A stretch of 64,000 bases of DNA from Lophius americanus (taxonomy: Eukaryota; Chordata; Actinopteri; Lophiiformes; Lophiidae). The DNA lies in contig JBBDHG010000187.1 in NCBI GenBank assembly GCA_037951165.1, forward strand, positions 4,036,001-4,100,000, written 5' to 3'. The number at the start of each line of letters is the position of its first letter. Within the stretch, counting starts at the first letter, position 1. Below are positions 32,496-45,365 of the stretch, one piece after another. The notes under the pieces were generated by a model. It saw nothing but the letters and a program-made list of their open reading frames with translations. It ran no database searches and was not told the origin of the DNA. A program made the translations under genes and the position numbers.

Positions 32496-35400
32496 ATGCC
32501 GCCCAAGTTTAAACGACACCTCAATGATGACGAGGTCACAGGATCCATTCGCAGCGAGAGGGTAAGACACAAACAAAAGAAGTGATGGTGTTCCACCTTA
32601 TCACCCTCATCAGTAAGTAGGGGATCGAGCAAGTAAAGAGAGTACAAAGTGGGGAAGAGAGTGGGAAATTTTTAGGTGGGAGTACTTGACGATTTGTAAA
32701 TTAATGGAAATGAATCCCAAATGGACTTTAGTATCTGGGTAAATCAGTCAGTAGGTAAACTACTTGGTAAGTGTGGCCGTACTGGACAGTGGAGGGAGCG
32801 CTTTGATTTATTAAGTTATTTCTGCTCACGTGCGTTTTTGCAAATAACAGCGTATTTACAAGAAAATAAAATGAATATTTTGGGACTAATTAGTCGACAA
32901 TAAATGACACCCATGTCATGATTGTTAGAAGATGACAACAATGAGTGAAAAATAATGTATTTAATGTGAACGGTTACTAAACTATATCTGTACCCTGTAA
33001 TCCATTCTGCTCTTAAACTCAAAGAACTACACATTATTCATGCATCTCACCTCAGATAATCTCTAGCTATGACCTTTGTTCCCAGTTGCAGTAGATGTAG
33101 TCCTTATGTGCGCCATCAAAAGAGAAACAGACTCTTCCTGTGAGGATTCATTGCTGTGGACCTGTTCTATATGAAAAGCATTTACATAGTCCACATTCTG
33201 CTGCTATTAAAGACATCAGACTCTTCAGACATTGTTTTTATTATGACGGTAGTTCTGTAAGTAATCCAATTTGAGATGCCGGAAAACACCAGTTTCTGTC
33301 TGATTTAGTTCAGGTCCCTTTTATCCATCATTATGTCCTCCTCATATTTGGATGTTGAGGGGATCAAATCAGTGTTATGAAGTTGAATTAACACTTTAAC
33401 TAAAACTATGCAATACAGTCTCTTTCAATATGCTTTTTGGAAAACTTGTATGGATCAGAAGATCACATTTAGTGCTTGGTTGAAGCATGTTGAAAAAAAC
33501 TAAATTGTAGCAAGTTGCACATTGTAAGTTGGGGCTTTAAGGCATTAGAGTCTGCATGAAAAGTCCGAGAAACAGAAAGTGGCAATAAAAAGCCTCCAGC
33601 AATGAGTGCCGTGACCCAATATTGTTCTGTACTCGCATCTGGAGCATCACCAAAGTGTCTGAAACGCAGATAAACATAGTTTTGGTGTGGTTTTCGTTTT
33701 CTTTTATTCTTGTGGGTCTTTCTTTTCTTTTTTAAAGAGGTTGAAACATCATAGCAGACCCTGAACCCCAACCATCTGACTTGAAACAGACAGAGAGAGA
33801 GAGAGAGAGAGAAAGACGTCCTTTTATGCCGCGACCTCGTAACATGCTGCCAAAAAGATCCCTCCCTACAACATCTTTGTTTACACTGAACAAAACAGCG
33901 GTTCAGGGTTTTACATAGCGAGCCGGCGTTCCTTGCACAGCAGCGCTGTTGTCTAGTGCAAACAAACCAATGGAGTAACATTGAAAACCTCTTCTGTGCG
34001 TGTTTACATTGGCGTTGATCTCATCCTCTGATTGGAGGGTAAGAAGCTACCAGACCATGTCCTATCTCCTGAGTTTGAAGACATTTTCACATTTTATGAG
34101 GTAGCAGCTCACCACTACAAACTACTTTAAGTCTTGTGGTTGTGGGCCGCGCAAACGATACATCTTCACCGCACCACACCCGCAAAGATGAAGAGAGCAT
34201 CATTGGATGTCCCCCGACAGTCTAAGCCTATAGCTGCATAATTAGGGGTTAGGCTAAGTCGGCCTTAAATGTAAGCTTTATCAGAATAAGTTTTAAACCA
34301 TCTCTCGTGTGAAGAGAGGGTGTCTGCCTCCCAGGTTCCACAGGAGGATCCTGATAATTGGAGGCTTAATACTTTTGAAGACTCTGTTGATCACAAGGAA
34401 CCCTGCATCCTGAGCGCGTGATGCTCAGTGGGTGACACCGCAGCGACTTATGCTTACTGTAACATCACAGGCTTACCCTTTATTGATATAGCAGCTATCT
34501 GGCTGTACGTGATCATTTCTCTATATCCACAACTCTAGTGGTGAGTTAGTGCCAGGAATGTAGAACCGCAAAGATGTGACAACTGACATCACAAATCATT
34601 CCAAATACTTAAATACAAAATTCTGCCCCTTTTAAAATGGCAGTGATTGAAGTAAAAGTCAAACACCACAAACAATGTAGTTGTCAACAGGAAACCAGAA
34701 TTATCAACAAAAAAAAGAAGAGTCGGGAATGAAAAGCAATGTGAAAATAGTTGATCAAGAGAAAAACTGTCCCGGTCTCACGGCTCGTGTCATTGTCGTT
34801 CTCAGACGAGGAGTTGATAATGGTTCAAGATCTAAAGTGTGCCTTCTAATATCCTTTCATTACAGAGGAACCTATTGGAGGAAGACTCTGATGAGGAGGA
34901 AGACTTCTTTCTGTGAGTTTGAGTGAGGATAATGCAGATTATATTAGGCACTGGGCTCACTGGAACCAGATAAATGTATATATATATACACAGCGGAGTC
35001 ACGACTTACCCAGACAACGAGAGCAATAATAATAAGATAAGGATTATTGGTTGAAATAAATCCTCAGCAAAATGATAATTGTGAAACATTTTCCTTTGTT
35101 GTTGCATGTTTTCCAGGAGAGGCCCCACAGGACCCAGATTTGGACCTCAGAATGACAAAATGAAGCAGTAAGTACTAACACATTCTTCATTACATCACAT
35201 AGCCAGAGGTCGTCAGGAAGTGGTGCCAAAACTCTTGAGTTTTGGTGTTGGTGTTCAATCACGCTTCCTCATTGTTTACCAGGAGCAGCAGATTGTGTAA
35301 GAGAGGCGTTAGTGTGCAGGTTGTTGTGTAACCTTCTCTGTCCCCCAGTAGTCTGTTTCCACATTCACCAGCACCTCAGCTGCTCCAGCGACCAGTGGAG

Positions 35401-38400
35401 GTCCTTGTTGAGACAGTCTGATACCCAGACTTGTTTATCCTCGCTCTGCTCATATTTGACAGTTTGTCATTATGAAACTAGATGCCATCGTTACCAATCC
35501 ATTCCGGGAATGTCGTGTATACATAACTCTTCTCGTTTGTTCCTGAACGCGAACCCGAACCCTTTAGACCAGATCCTCACGGCGTGTTAATGTGTGTTTG
35601 TGGCGGTCCATGCTATCTCCTGATGTCATGTTTTCGTCTGGCCCGGCCAGTTTTGATATTATGTCTTTTAAAGTATAATCGAGTTTAAGTCCATGATTCA
35701 TCAGTTCCTGCTGGCCCCTCGTCTGAGCCAATCCGAATATTCATAGAAAGTGGAGAAAACAAATTCTTTTGTCTTTTATTATTTCAGTGATGAACAGCAG
35801 AATTTATTTCTTGCCAATATCCCCCCGCTTGCCTACCCAGAATTCCAAAAAGTCAAAACTTGATCTCATTTCATCAATATTACATTTTTTGTCAGACAAA
35901 GATTTCTGGGCAAAAACTGTAAAACATTTTTTTCACAATAACTTTATTTATATGTATTATATCCCACTTTTCATATTGTGGGAAATGTATGCCTTTGACT
36001 TTAAAAATGACTCTTTCACTTACTCCTCTGCTTCTTTGTAACCGTCTTTCTTCAATGACATGGACCCACTGCAGGGGATCCTGAATATTTCATTCATGCA
36101 TGTTTTCCTGCCAACTGGACAAAGAGAAGAGGATATTAGGAGAGCAGGTGTTTGTTCTGTTGTGGGTTAACAACAACAAAGAAGATCAGTCCTTGACAAA
36201 TCCTCTTTTATTACCTCCGCCAAGGAGGAAAATGTTCTATCCCAGCATTACTTTGTTTATTTGTCTGTCTGTTTGTCTGCACGATCCTCAAATAAGTTAT
36301 GAACGGATTTCAGTGGAATCTTCTGGGGACTTGGCGGTTTGACCTGAGGGACAGCCCAAACAGATGTTTGTCTTCTGGATCCAGCTTGTTTTTAGCTCTC
36401 TGGCATGACAATTAATTAAGAGATTATAGATTTTTTTTAATCCGTGTAATTCCAGTAACTGCAACTAGCCACTTTTAGTGGAAAATAAAGCTGAAATGGA
36501 TTTAGATGACAAGTTTGATGTATCTTTAGAAGTTACTGAGCTAGATCCCAAAGAAAAACACCATCAGTGAAACTATTATTTTCTTGAATAACCAACAAAC
36601 CAATGATGATGTGTGGGATTCAAGATTCTGGGTGTAGGTTTTCATGGTCAATGACTCATAAGTTGAAGGTCAAACTGTCATAAGAAGATTGCTTTTGACA
36701 TAACTGGGAAGCTGAGGTGTGTTCTCACTGAATGCTTGTATGTGGTGTCTATTACATGGACCTCACACACACATGTGTCCTCAGGGTGCAGTCCCAGGTT
36801 GATGAGGTGATCGATGTGATGCAAGAGAACATCTCCAAAGTGATAGAAAGGGGCGAGCGTCTCGACGACCTGCAGGACAAGTCAGGTGAGCATGTGTTTT
36901 TGCATCCATCCTCATGAACAAAGTACAATAAACTAAACAGCAGGGTGTTATATGTTCGGGATTATTTCTCACAGTTCGCAGCTTTAGACAGCTTTGATGT
37001 ACGAAGGAGAATTTGGATTTTCTCTTCTGTGAATGGAAAAACCCCTGAAAAGTGCATTTGATATACAATTCACACATTTTTAAAGGGGAATGATGGTTCA
37101 GGTATTAGTTAAATGTAACTAAAGATCTCTGGTGACTTTTCATATGAGACAAATATAAAATTTTTTTAACCAAACACTGCAAATAAGAGACTGAAGAAAT
37201 GATCCGATCTCTGCATGAATTATTTAGTGGCTGCCTACGGAAGTGGTTCATGAGTTGAGGTTTTACCTTTACAGCTACTTTTTCAGACTGTTAAACAACC
37301 AAAAAAGATGTGTGAAATAGAATTAAGGCTGCAACTAATTATGGCCACTTTTTCAGAAGGTTTTTCAGAAAAATGCTTTTTTTACTTCTTAGATCACATT
37401 TGGACATTTGAGACTAAAAACCCCAATACATCAGAATCTTTACATGAGAAATCATTAATATAGTTATTTGAAATCAAATTAGGTGCCTTGACTATTTCAT
37501 AAACTATGTCCAGGAGTAGGAGAACTGTATACAGTGTAACAGCCTCCATGTTAATCTTTCTGGGTTTAGTGTTTTACCAGGTGATTGTCAGAAAACCTTT
37601 AATACTTCTCAAACCAACAGTCACACAGCGCCACTCTATATTCACTCCGTATTCACTCTGTGTGCATCAACCAGGTGTGTGTAACCTGCTTAATTTCACA
37701 CACGTCCAAGGCTTTGAAGAAGGCACGCACACGTCTTCCTCCCTGTCTGCTCTGTGAATGTGTTTATTGGCCTCATCATCATGTCCGCACAGATATTGAG
37801 CAACAGCTTCTCGCTGTCACGTTGACCCAGCGACCAACACAATGATGCACTTCTGGAACACATTTGTGTTTGAGCGAGTCTTTGTTTATATTTCTGGGTC
37901 CATTGTTGAATTCCTCAGGATTTAACGAGCATCTTCACAGAAGCCCCTTGCAACGGTTTCCTTTGTAGTAGCAACAGGTCGTTAACAGGCACATGGACAT
38001 GGAGACGGCAGACACATGACAGACACAAAGAGAGGACGGACGGGGGTCTGGATAGGCACAGAGCCTAATGCTAGGGAGCTGTAACCATCTATTTAACATC
38101 ATCAACCAAGACACCGAGAGGAAGGGCGGTGTGGGTCAGGACATCATGACAGGGACATTAGAAAGGATTATGTGTATAAATTCAACAACACTTTCAACAA
38201 ATGCATTATATAACTGACGCCGTGCAACAGCATGTGCACAAACCCAGAGCCAATCATTGTGAGTCACCATATCCAACGATAAAGTCAAATATATGATTAG
38301 CTCACTGTTATTACTTTTGGGTTAACAAATGTTCTAATTCCCCCCCCCCTTCTGCTGTTTGATTTTATCCGCATGTGTTCCCGGCTGTGCTGTGTCCATG

Positions 38401-38749
38401 TGGAACTCCAGAGAGCCTATCAGACAACGCATCAGCCTTCAGCAGCCGAGCCAAACAGCTGCACAGGAGGATGTGGTGGAGAGACATGAAGGTGGGCGGT
38501 CTCTCTGTTTTAAATCTGTGTGCGCCACAATCAGCTGTCTCTTTATTTGTCTGATGTGTCCGGTGTAGTACAATGTGTTTTTTCTTTTCCACAGATGAAG
38601 ATGATTGTTGCCTTGGTAGTTGTTGCTCTCCTTCTCATTATCATTGGTGAGTATTAGACCAAACACCTACACAGTTTAAAAACAGACAACACGCTTCTCA
38701 TTCATATTCTTCCTCCCTTTCAGTTCCAGTCATCCTGCGATACCGCTAG
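32496..38749 (+). CDS. vamp4: Vesicle-associated membrane protein 4, complete
   Basis: R-SNARE of the trans-Golgi network and endosomes. Coding exons: 32496-32561 (exon begins at 32460), 34866-34912, 35117-35167, 36785-36885, 38412-38491, 38595-38646, 38724-38749; total 140 residues (human 141). Start MPPKFKRHLNDDEVTGSIRSE. Residues about 21-38 keep the dileucine plus acidic cluster used for TGN retrieval (RRNLLEEDSDEEEDFFLRG). The SNARE motif is QVDEVIDVMQENISKVIERGERLDDLQDKS, with the zero-layer Arg in VIERGER. A basic-aromatic RRMWWRDMK precedes the C-terminal anchor KMIVALVVVALLLIIIVPVI, which ends LRYR. Introns in the SNARE region span up to 1.6 kb. Confidence 0.97.
33787..33812. repeat. 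(GA)n microsatellite in vamp4 intron
   Basis: Run of GA dinucleotides. The surrounding intron (32562-34865) otherwise shows no exon or repeat I can name. An open frame of 170 codons on the minus strand here has no recognisable family. Confidence 0.85.
36205..36345 (+). repeat. Fish interspersed repeat (ACCTCCGCCAAGGAGG type)
   Basis: ATTACCTCCGCCAAGGAGG followed by a TTTGTCTGTCTGTTTGTCTG run and ACGGATTTCAGTGGAAT resembles a common dispersed fish repeat with that opening. It lies in vamp4 intron 4. Confidence 0.6.
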
Positions 38750-40030
38750 TGTCTGGCGAGGAGGATGGGGGAGAAGCCTCGTCTTCCTCTCGCTCTCTCT
38801 CTCCTCTTTGAACAGTCCTCCTTTCCCTCTAGGGGGCACCACCAGCCTCCCATACCTCCTCCGTGCCAGCCTGTGTACCCTTAAGGATCTGGCCTCAACT
38901 TGCCCTTTATACAGATCTTATCTTCGGTTTCTCCACACGAATCTGCGTTGGGATCAGTGCTAAGGCATCATTTTATCCCCCGGTTCAAAGCTAAGCTACA
39001 GACAGAGGACACACAAGAATTAGGGAGATGTTTTCATGTAATTTGGGAGAAATCGCTCTCTTCTTGCCAGTCATTGTGCAGGAGCGCTCCAACTCATAAT
39101 CCATATCACAGGTGCAGGACCTAATCTTTGTCTTGAAAACAGGGGAAACTCTAAGTTATAATATTACATGTAGGTATATTCCAGAAAGGGGGCTTATGCC
39201 TTCTAGCGGGTCTGAATGTGCTGCAGCAGCCTCATATAAAGGGGCTTTAACATTTAGGGAATGAACCTCAGATGTCTCCCCACCATTCCATGTGTGCCGT
39301 CTCCTCGCCGTCTGAAGATGAGAGATTTACGGGCAACCGCGTGATTTTGCTGTTCCACATAAGGCGAGGGAGCGTCAGAGGTTCATATGTTCACACAGGC
39401 TGCTTCTGACTCCACTTACAGGTGTGTCCTCTTCAGTGGAGCTCATTGAAAAGGGAATTAGTTAGGAAACTCATTTCTGCTGTTATCATCCTGCTTATTC
39501 CACCCAATAAATCCCTGCTTTTCAGTTCTTGACAACTTGTTACACTATACAACCATAATGATAAGAAACCAAAATGTCTTGATCATGAATGTCTCCTCGA
39601 TATTCTACTATCTACGTCTTTCAGACTACTCCTGGGTTTTAGTCGTTTCTGGACCGGTTTTGTCACGCCTATCCTACTTTCAACCAACTCTCACTCCACA
39701 GACGGTTCTGTCTGGTTTCAGTATGTTTTCTGTCTTTCTTCACACTGTTTAATGTTCCGATATCTGCCGATGGCTCGATGTGATGCTTGTACGAGGGCTG
39801 TTACGTCCTGCCATGTATGAAGGGGCCGTTTTATCTGTTTGTTCTGGAAGGAATGACTTAAGTGAGCCATAAACAAGCGTAGATGTCGTGTGCATATGAA
39901 TTAGCTGTATAAAACATCCAGCTCTGCAATGTAATTTTGTTATTCTTAATGTTATTTATTTTAGCTGTGAATATTGATTCTGTCATTCCATTGGAAGACT
40001 ACTCTGAAATAAAGTGATTTTAAAGAGTAT
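38750..40030 (+). other. vamp4 3' UTR
   Basis: Runs from the stop codon to the AATAAA at 40008-40013. It contains CT-rich stretches (38795-38850) and an AT-rich end, but no frame of interest. Confidence 0.7.
40008..40013 (+). terminator. vamp4 poly(A) signal AATAAA
   Basis: Canonical signal about 1.26 kb after the stop codon, followed by a T/G-rich stretch (GTGATTTT, TTGGTCTGC). Confidence 0.65.
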
Positions 40031-40039
40031 TGGTCTGCT

Positions 40040-42640
40040 TTAATCTGGTTAAACTAATCGATCATCGTCCTGGGAGAAGGAAACAGTAAATAAGTGCAAG
40101 GATGGAGAGAGCAGTCAGAGGGCAAGGAAAAGAAGAAGAAGCCTTTGTCACATACAATCCTACAGGTAGTAGTACAATGTATTGAAAAGCTGAAAATGTT
40201 GAGAGGTGGTTAAGAGGGAAAACTAATCATCATGCCATCTTGACCATTTAGGACACACAGTCAGGAGCTGGTGAAGCCTTTCATTTATCTCATCTCATTA
40301 CCTGACGTTTTTATGGGTTTCTGACTTTATTGGCAGCATTAAGTCCCAAGATGGCAGTAAAGTAGAGTGGACTGGAGTCCATGAAGTCTTATTGTTCTAG
40401 CAGAACTGCTGCTCTCATCCCCTCTGTTGTGCAGACCATAACACACACTGACCGCTCTACCCTTTCCTTTCTGGGATAGCAAGAAAGAAATTTGTCCACA
40501 GGTGTCATTTATTCATTGATAGAAGGCGGATGGCCTTCCAGGCCACACTGGGTTCTGGATTTATCGCCCTTTGAGGATGAAGAGGAGATGTGATTTCATG
40601 CCATGCACTTGCTCCCATGCTGATGATGCTACAATAAAAAGTCTGTGCATCACTGGACGGCCACTGCGTCCTGCTCAGCTTCACTGGTAGTAAAATGTAA
40701 TCACTCTTTCCAGGTCTCAGACTGATGTGGTTGGCAGACATGTCATTTACTTTAACTGCTTACTGAGTTCCTGGAGCGATATTACCAGTTTGTCTGTATT
40801 TGAAGGACAAAGGTACAGCTCTTGTTCACTCATATCTGTGCATCAGATGTGTGTTAGGGTCTAATACTAGATGGCTTCAGATTCCGGGCATTACGGTGGT
40901 TATATGAGTCCTATAAAATCAACTAAACAAATGAGAGTGGACAATAAGCCAGCCATTATTAGTCAGTCAAATACAAACACACACTGGCCAGATGGAGCTG
41001 CAGCTTCTGCACTGAGAGAGATGGAATTGTCACCACATTTAGGACGATGAGAACAAGAAAGAAAAAGAAATCATCATCATTTTGATTGCCAGTGGGATCC
41101 TAATGAAGAAAACATTGTTCAAATGTTTACTGACGACTCGTTTATTTTTCCATTCCTACACCCGACCTCTTTCCCAAGAGCTGCTTCAATCATCCTCTTC
41201 TCAGTTCTCCCTAGATCTCGACATGTGGTTTTACTCCCAGCCATTCCTTGATGATTTATTCAATCTTGAAGCTCACGTGTTCCAACATCCAACTCCCTCC
41301 CTCTTGTTTCTCATTGTAATTATTTCCTGTTAGAGGATGCACCCTTGCTGAGACTATGTCAAATCTAGTGTTATCAAAATCACAGTCATACCACACATTA
41401 TTAATTCCTCCATCCATCTGTCCAAACAATGACAAGCTGGCCTCATAAATCAGGACACCTGTCCCAGGTAGCAGCGGTTGTCTGTAAATGAGCTCTGAGT
41501 AGAGCAGGTGAGGCTGGAATCAACCTGTAGGAAGGATTAAGACTGTGCACACTTCCCTCCTGCACCAATCGCCCCCTGGCCCGCTTGAAGTGAAGGATCC
41601 GGGTCATGTCATATCTCCTGGTTTAGGTTTGCCTGGAGGGGCCGGCAGAATGTAGAAGAAGACTGAAAAAATGCATGAGTGAAAAGACAGTAGGAAAGGA
41701 GCCAGAACTGATTGGAGGAACTCAAACCAAGAAGCAGGATATTGAGACCTGCAGAATGATTGGAAGGTGCGTGGGTCTGCAAACTCACCGCATGCAACTC
41801 TGAGAAAACATCTCACTTTCAAATGTTTATCCTGCATCTTTCAAAATAGATAAGCCGTCATCTTCTGTATTGCATGACAGTAGAAGCGAGCCTCACGGGC
41901 ATCTGTTCAACGTGTCTGAGATGTTGTGGTCAAGTCAAGACATCAAAGAGGACAGACAGGAGGCAGACTGCCACTAATCCACCCAGCCAACGAGTAACCA
42001 GCAGTGGGCTTGTGGAGGAATAGCTGCTGACATCTCACTCATATTGTATTAAATATAAATGTACGTGGTCTGTATCATGAACACACACATACACACACAC
42101 ACACACACACACTATCGGAAACAAGTCCAAGCTAAGCCAAAGGGACCCAGTTTGTGTGGGGGTGGGGGTCAGGGTCAGGGTCAGAGTCACGTAACAAGTC
42201 ATCGATTGACTTGTAACCTGGACCCCTAGTAATGACAGGCCTTATCTGTCACTTCCTGGCCCCCTACCAATATGAAAGGGGACACCAGCTCGTCAGGAGG
42301 TAATCGTATCCAATGAGGCCCAACTTTCTCGGCCACGCTGGGGCCAAAACTGACCCCTTTAGACACACAGTCACACTTTTCAGGAGATGTTTTAACAGAT
42401 GAGATGGGAATAAATGACACTGGGGGGGGGATGGATTTTACAAACTTCAAAGACAGAGAACTGTTGTGGCCCTAGAATGAAATAACAGCTTTTGCAGAAA
42501 GACAGACCCTCATATTTGTGTGGAAATGAGTTGCTTCTATCCCCAAATAACCAGCATCCCCCTTATAATGCAATCCCCCCCCCCAGTCTTTTTGCTCTCT
42601 GCCCTCCCTCCTTTTCACCTCTCCTCTCTTTCTCTTGTTC
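40040..42640. other. Intergenic DNA between vamp4 and myoc
   Basis: No exon or RNA gene seen. Contains a (CA)n run at 42081-42112, a GGGTCAGG-type short tandem near 42160-42185 and G and C runs at 42423 and 42575. It probably holds myoc upstream regulatory sequence, but I cannot point to a site. Confidence 0.5.
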
Positions 42641-42663
42641 CCTCCCTCGTCCCTTCCAGATTG

Positions 42664-42670
42664 TATAAAT
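42664..42670 (+). promoter_or_regulatory. myoc TATA box
   Basis: TATAAAT lies 234 bp before the myoc ATG in an otherwise pyrimidine-rich flank, giving an expected transcription start near 42695 and a 5' UTR of about 200 nt. Confidence 0.6.
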
Positions 42671-42897
42671 ATCTGTGAGCTGGTGGGTAGAGCAGTGTTC
42701 CAGACCTGTCCACTGAGGAGAGGCAGGGCAAAGGAGAAGAAGAGCTACCTGAGAAAAGAGGATAAGAAGCCAAATCCTCTCCAGGGAAATCCGGAATTGG
42801 GAATCAATGAGAAGTCCACTTGAGAGATAACTAAAACTGAAAGACAACCTGAGAGAAAAGAGAAAGAAACTTCTTCAGAGGGAGAACTTACAGTAGA

Positions 42898-43515
42898 ATG
42901 ACCAGGATGTGTGGAAAGGCCATCATCACTATGCTCCTGCTCGTCCTCTTGTCTGTGTATAGTCCTCTGGTGCGAGGCGATGCACAGGAACAGCCTAGTA
43001 TGTGGCGGGGGAATGACCGGAGTGGACGATGCCAGTACACCTTCACTGTGGCCAGCCCCATGGAGACCAGCTGCCCACAGACTGCAGTCCCTGAAGTGGA
43101 TGGCTTGAAGGCCAGGCTCAGCATTCTGGAAGTGCTGGTGTCCAGGCTGACAGCAAACTTCGCTGGGGGCGCCCAGAAAGCTGGAGACAGATCTCAGTCT
43201 GAGCTTCAGGAGTCGCTGAACCGGGCGGTGGGGGAGAGGAGCCTGCTGCAGAGGGAGAGGGAGCGTCTGGACCAGGAGGTGGAGGGACTTCACCGGAGGA
43301 TGGAGGAGATGAAGAGAGAGACAGAGTGGTTGAGGAGCAGACAATGTCCGTCGCAGAGCCCTGTGGCATCGGCAAGCACCTCTCTGCAGGGAGGAGGGAT
43401 GATGAGAGCTGCTGGTAAGAGACTCAGTCAGTCTACCAGACATTTCAACACGTTTACCACCATTAACTCAAGATTAATGCTTATTTACTTATATTTACTT
43501 ATTAATGCTCTTTCA

Positions 43516-43555
<40 letters not shown>

Positions 43556-45296
43556 CTCAACACCTGGATAATTTTGCACATAGACTTTATTTGATTTTAA
43601 AATCTGTCCTCCTGCACACTGAAATTAAGATTTGCAACTAGAAATTTTAAGTACCTGCAGACAGATTGTCTGTCTGCTGAAATCTATATTTTCTGGCTGC
43701 AAAGTAACGGGTTAATGGGAGCAGACAGCTGATGATATAAATGTTATGTGCTGTGCCTCGATCAGACAGTGAGTGCGAGACACACTTTAAGTTCTTGCTT
43801 CAACAGATTTAAAGAGTAGAAAGTTATGATATTTGTAAATAAAGTAAAAAGCTGCCATAAAAACATAACCTTAAAACGCCATCTCTACATCCGACAGCAA
43901 ATTCTCCAGCACAAACTCCCCTTGAAAGAAATGGGATGAGTTGTGTGCATTCTGTAATGAGGGAGGCGTATTTGCGTGGTTTATGTTTTGGTTGCAGCAT
44001 TAGTCTGCAGAGACGCTCGGATCAGGTTTCTGTTGCTGCTTCCTGACTGTATTTAATGGTGGCGGGCCAGAGAGGGTTCGGTATTTATGAGCAGACCCTT
44101 CTCTTTTTATGACTGGTGTTTCCCTCTGCATGATAAGCAAGGTGTGAATACCCTAGTTGGGAAGGGGCAGGGGGTGAAATGGTAAGCATGCCGTTGAAGT
44201 GGTGGTTCCGTGCCAGGGTGCATGGCTGTTGAGGATGGAGGAGGGACCAAGAACACGTTACCTTCAGGAATCAGAGGAGCTTGAGAGTTATTGTAGAGCC
44301 ATTCGGGTTAAGCTCTGGTATTCTGTGTGTTTAGTGGACAAACATTCCTCTAATTAACCTCCTTTCTTCACACTTCCTTTTCTCAAGCCATCGTTCAGTT
44401 GACCTCATTGGCTATCAGAGCATTTGGCTTGTAAATCCATCAGCGCCGGTAGAAGTTCACCAAACGTCTTCATGAGGAGAGGTTATATCCCTTCCCCAGG
44501 TGTTTGCAAAGCCCCTAATGTTAACACTTACAGACTGAAGTGACCATCAGAGTCAGAGAATAAGCCATCGTGAAAGAAAGACATGCCGAACCTAAGGACT
44601 GTGGGTATTTCGTCACCTGACAGGAAAAAAATGTAGTATGTATAATTAAAGCAGTGAGCTTCATTTGCAGCAACACTCACCGCTAACAATATTTATCTGA
44701 GCTGTTACTGGGCGATCTTATTTTGGGAATTTAAAAATAGGTCCCCACATAAAATTTGCACTAGTAGTGACTACACAAGCCAGCGAGGAGGAGGAGGATG
44801 CTAAAAGTGGAAGCTTTTTTTAAAATGGTGCACTGGCTTGTGCTCAAAGCAGAACCAATACAAAACTGAAAACATTCAGCAGGACACACAGAGAAAAAGA
44901 CTTCAATCACACGAGTCCAGTAGTCATGTTATATATAGAGAATGATGAGCAGTAGTTCACATAGTTCTACAGGGTAAAAGAAGGTGTACAAAGGTAAAGG
45001 ACGGTCAGAGAATGTGGACTGTTTATGATGATGGTGACTGACTCCTGTGGGAACAGACTCATTGAAAACCACCTTCAACAGCTGACTTTGTAGTTTCACG
45101 AGCTTTAAAAGAAGCATAACTCTTACTTTTCCAAAAGTCTTCTGTGCACAATTTCATTTGTTCGCTGGTATTAATCCTCCACCCATTACCAATCTTCTAT
45201 TTCTCTTCATCAACATCAGCTTCCAGATGTCTTCAATGTGCATCATTAGGAGCCATTATGAGATCACAGAATGCTGCATAGACAAGAGCAGAGTGG

Positions 45297-45365
<69 letters not shown>

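Noticed and set aside
33469..33981. 170-codon open frame on the minus strand in vamp4 intron 2
   Set aside because: No recognisable domain, and it reads across a (GA)n tract. Length is plausible by chance in an intron.
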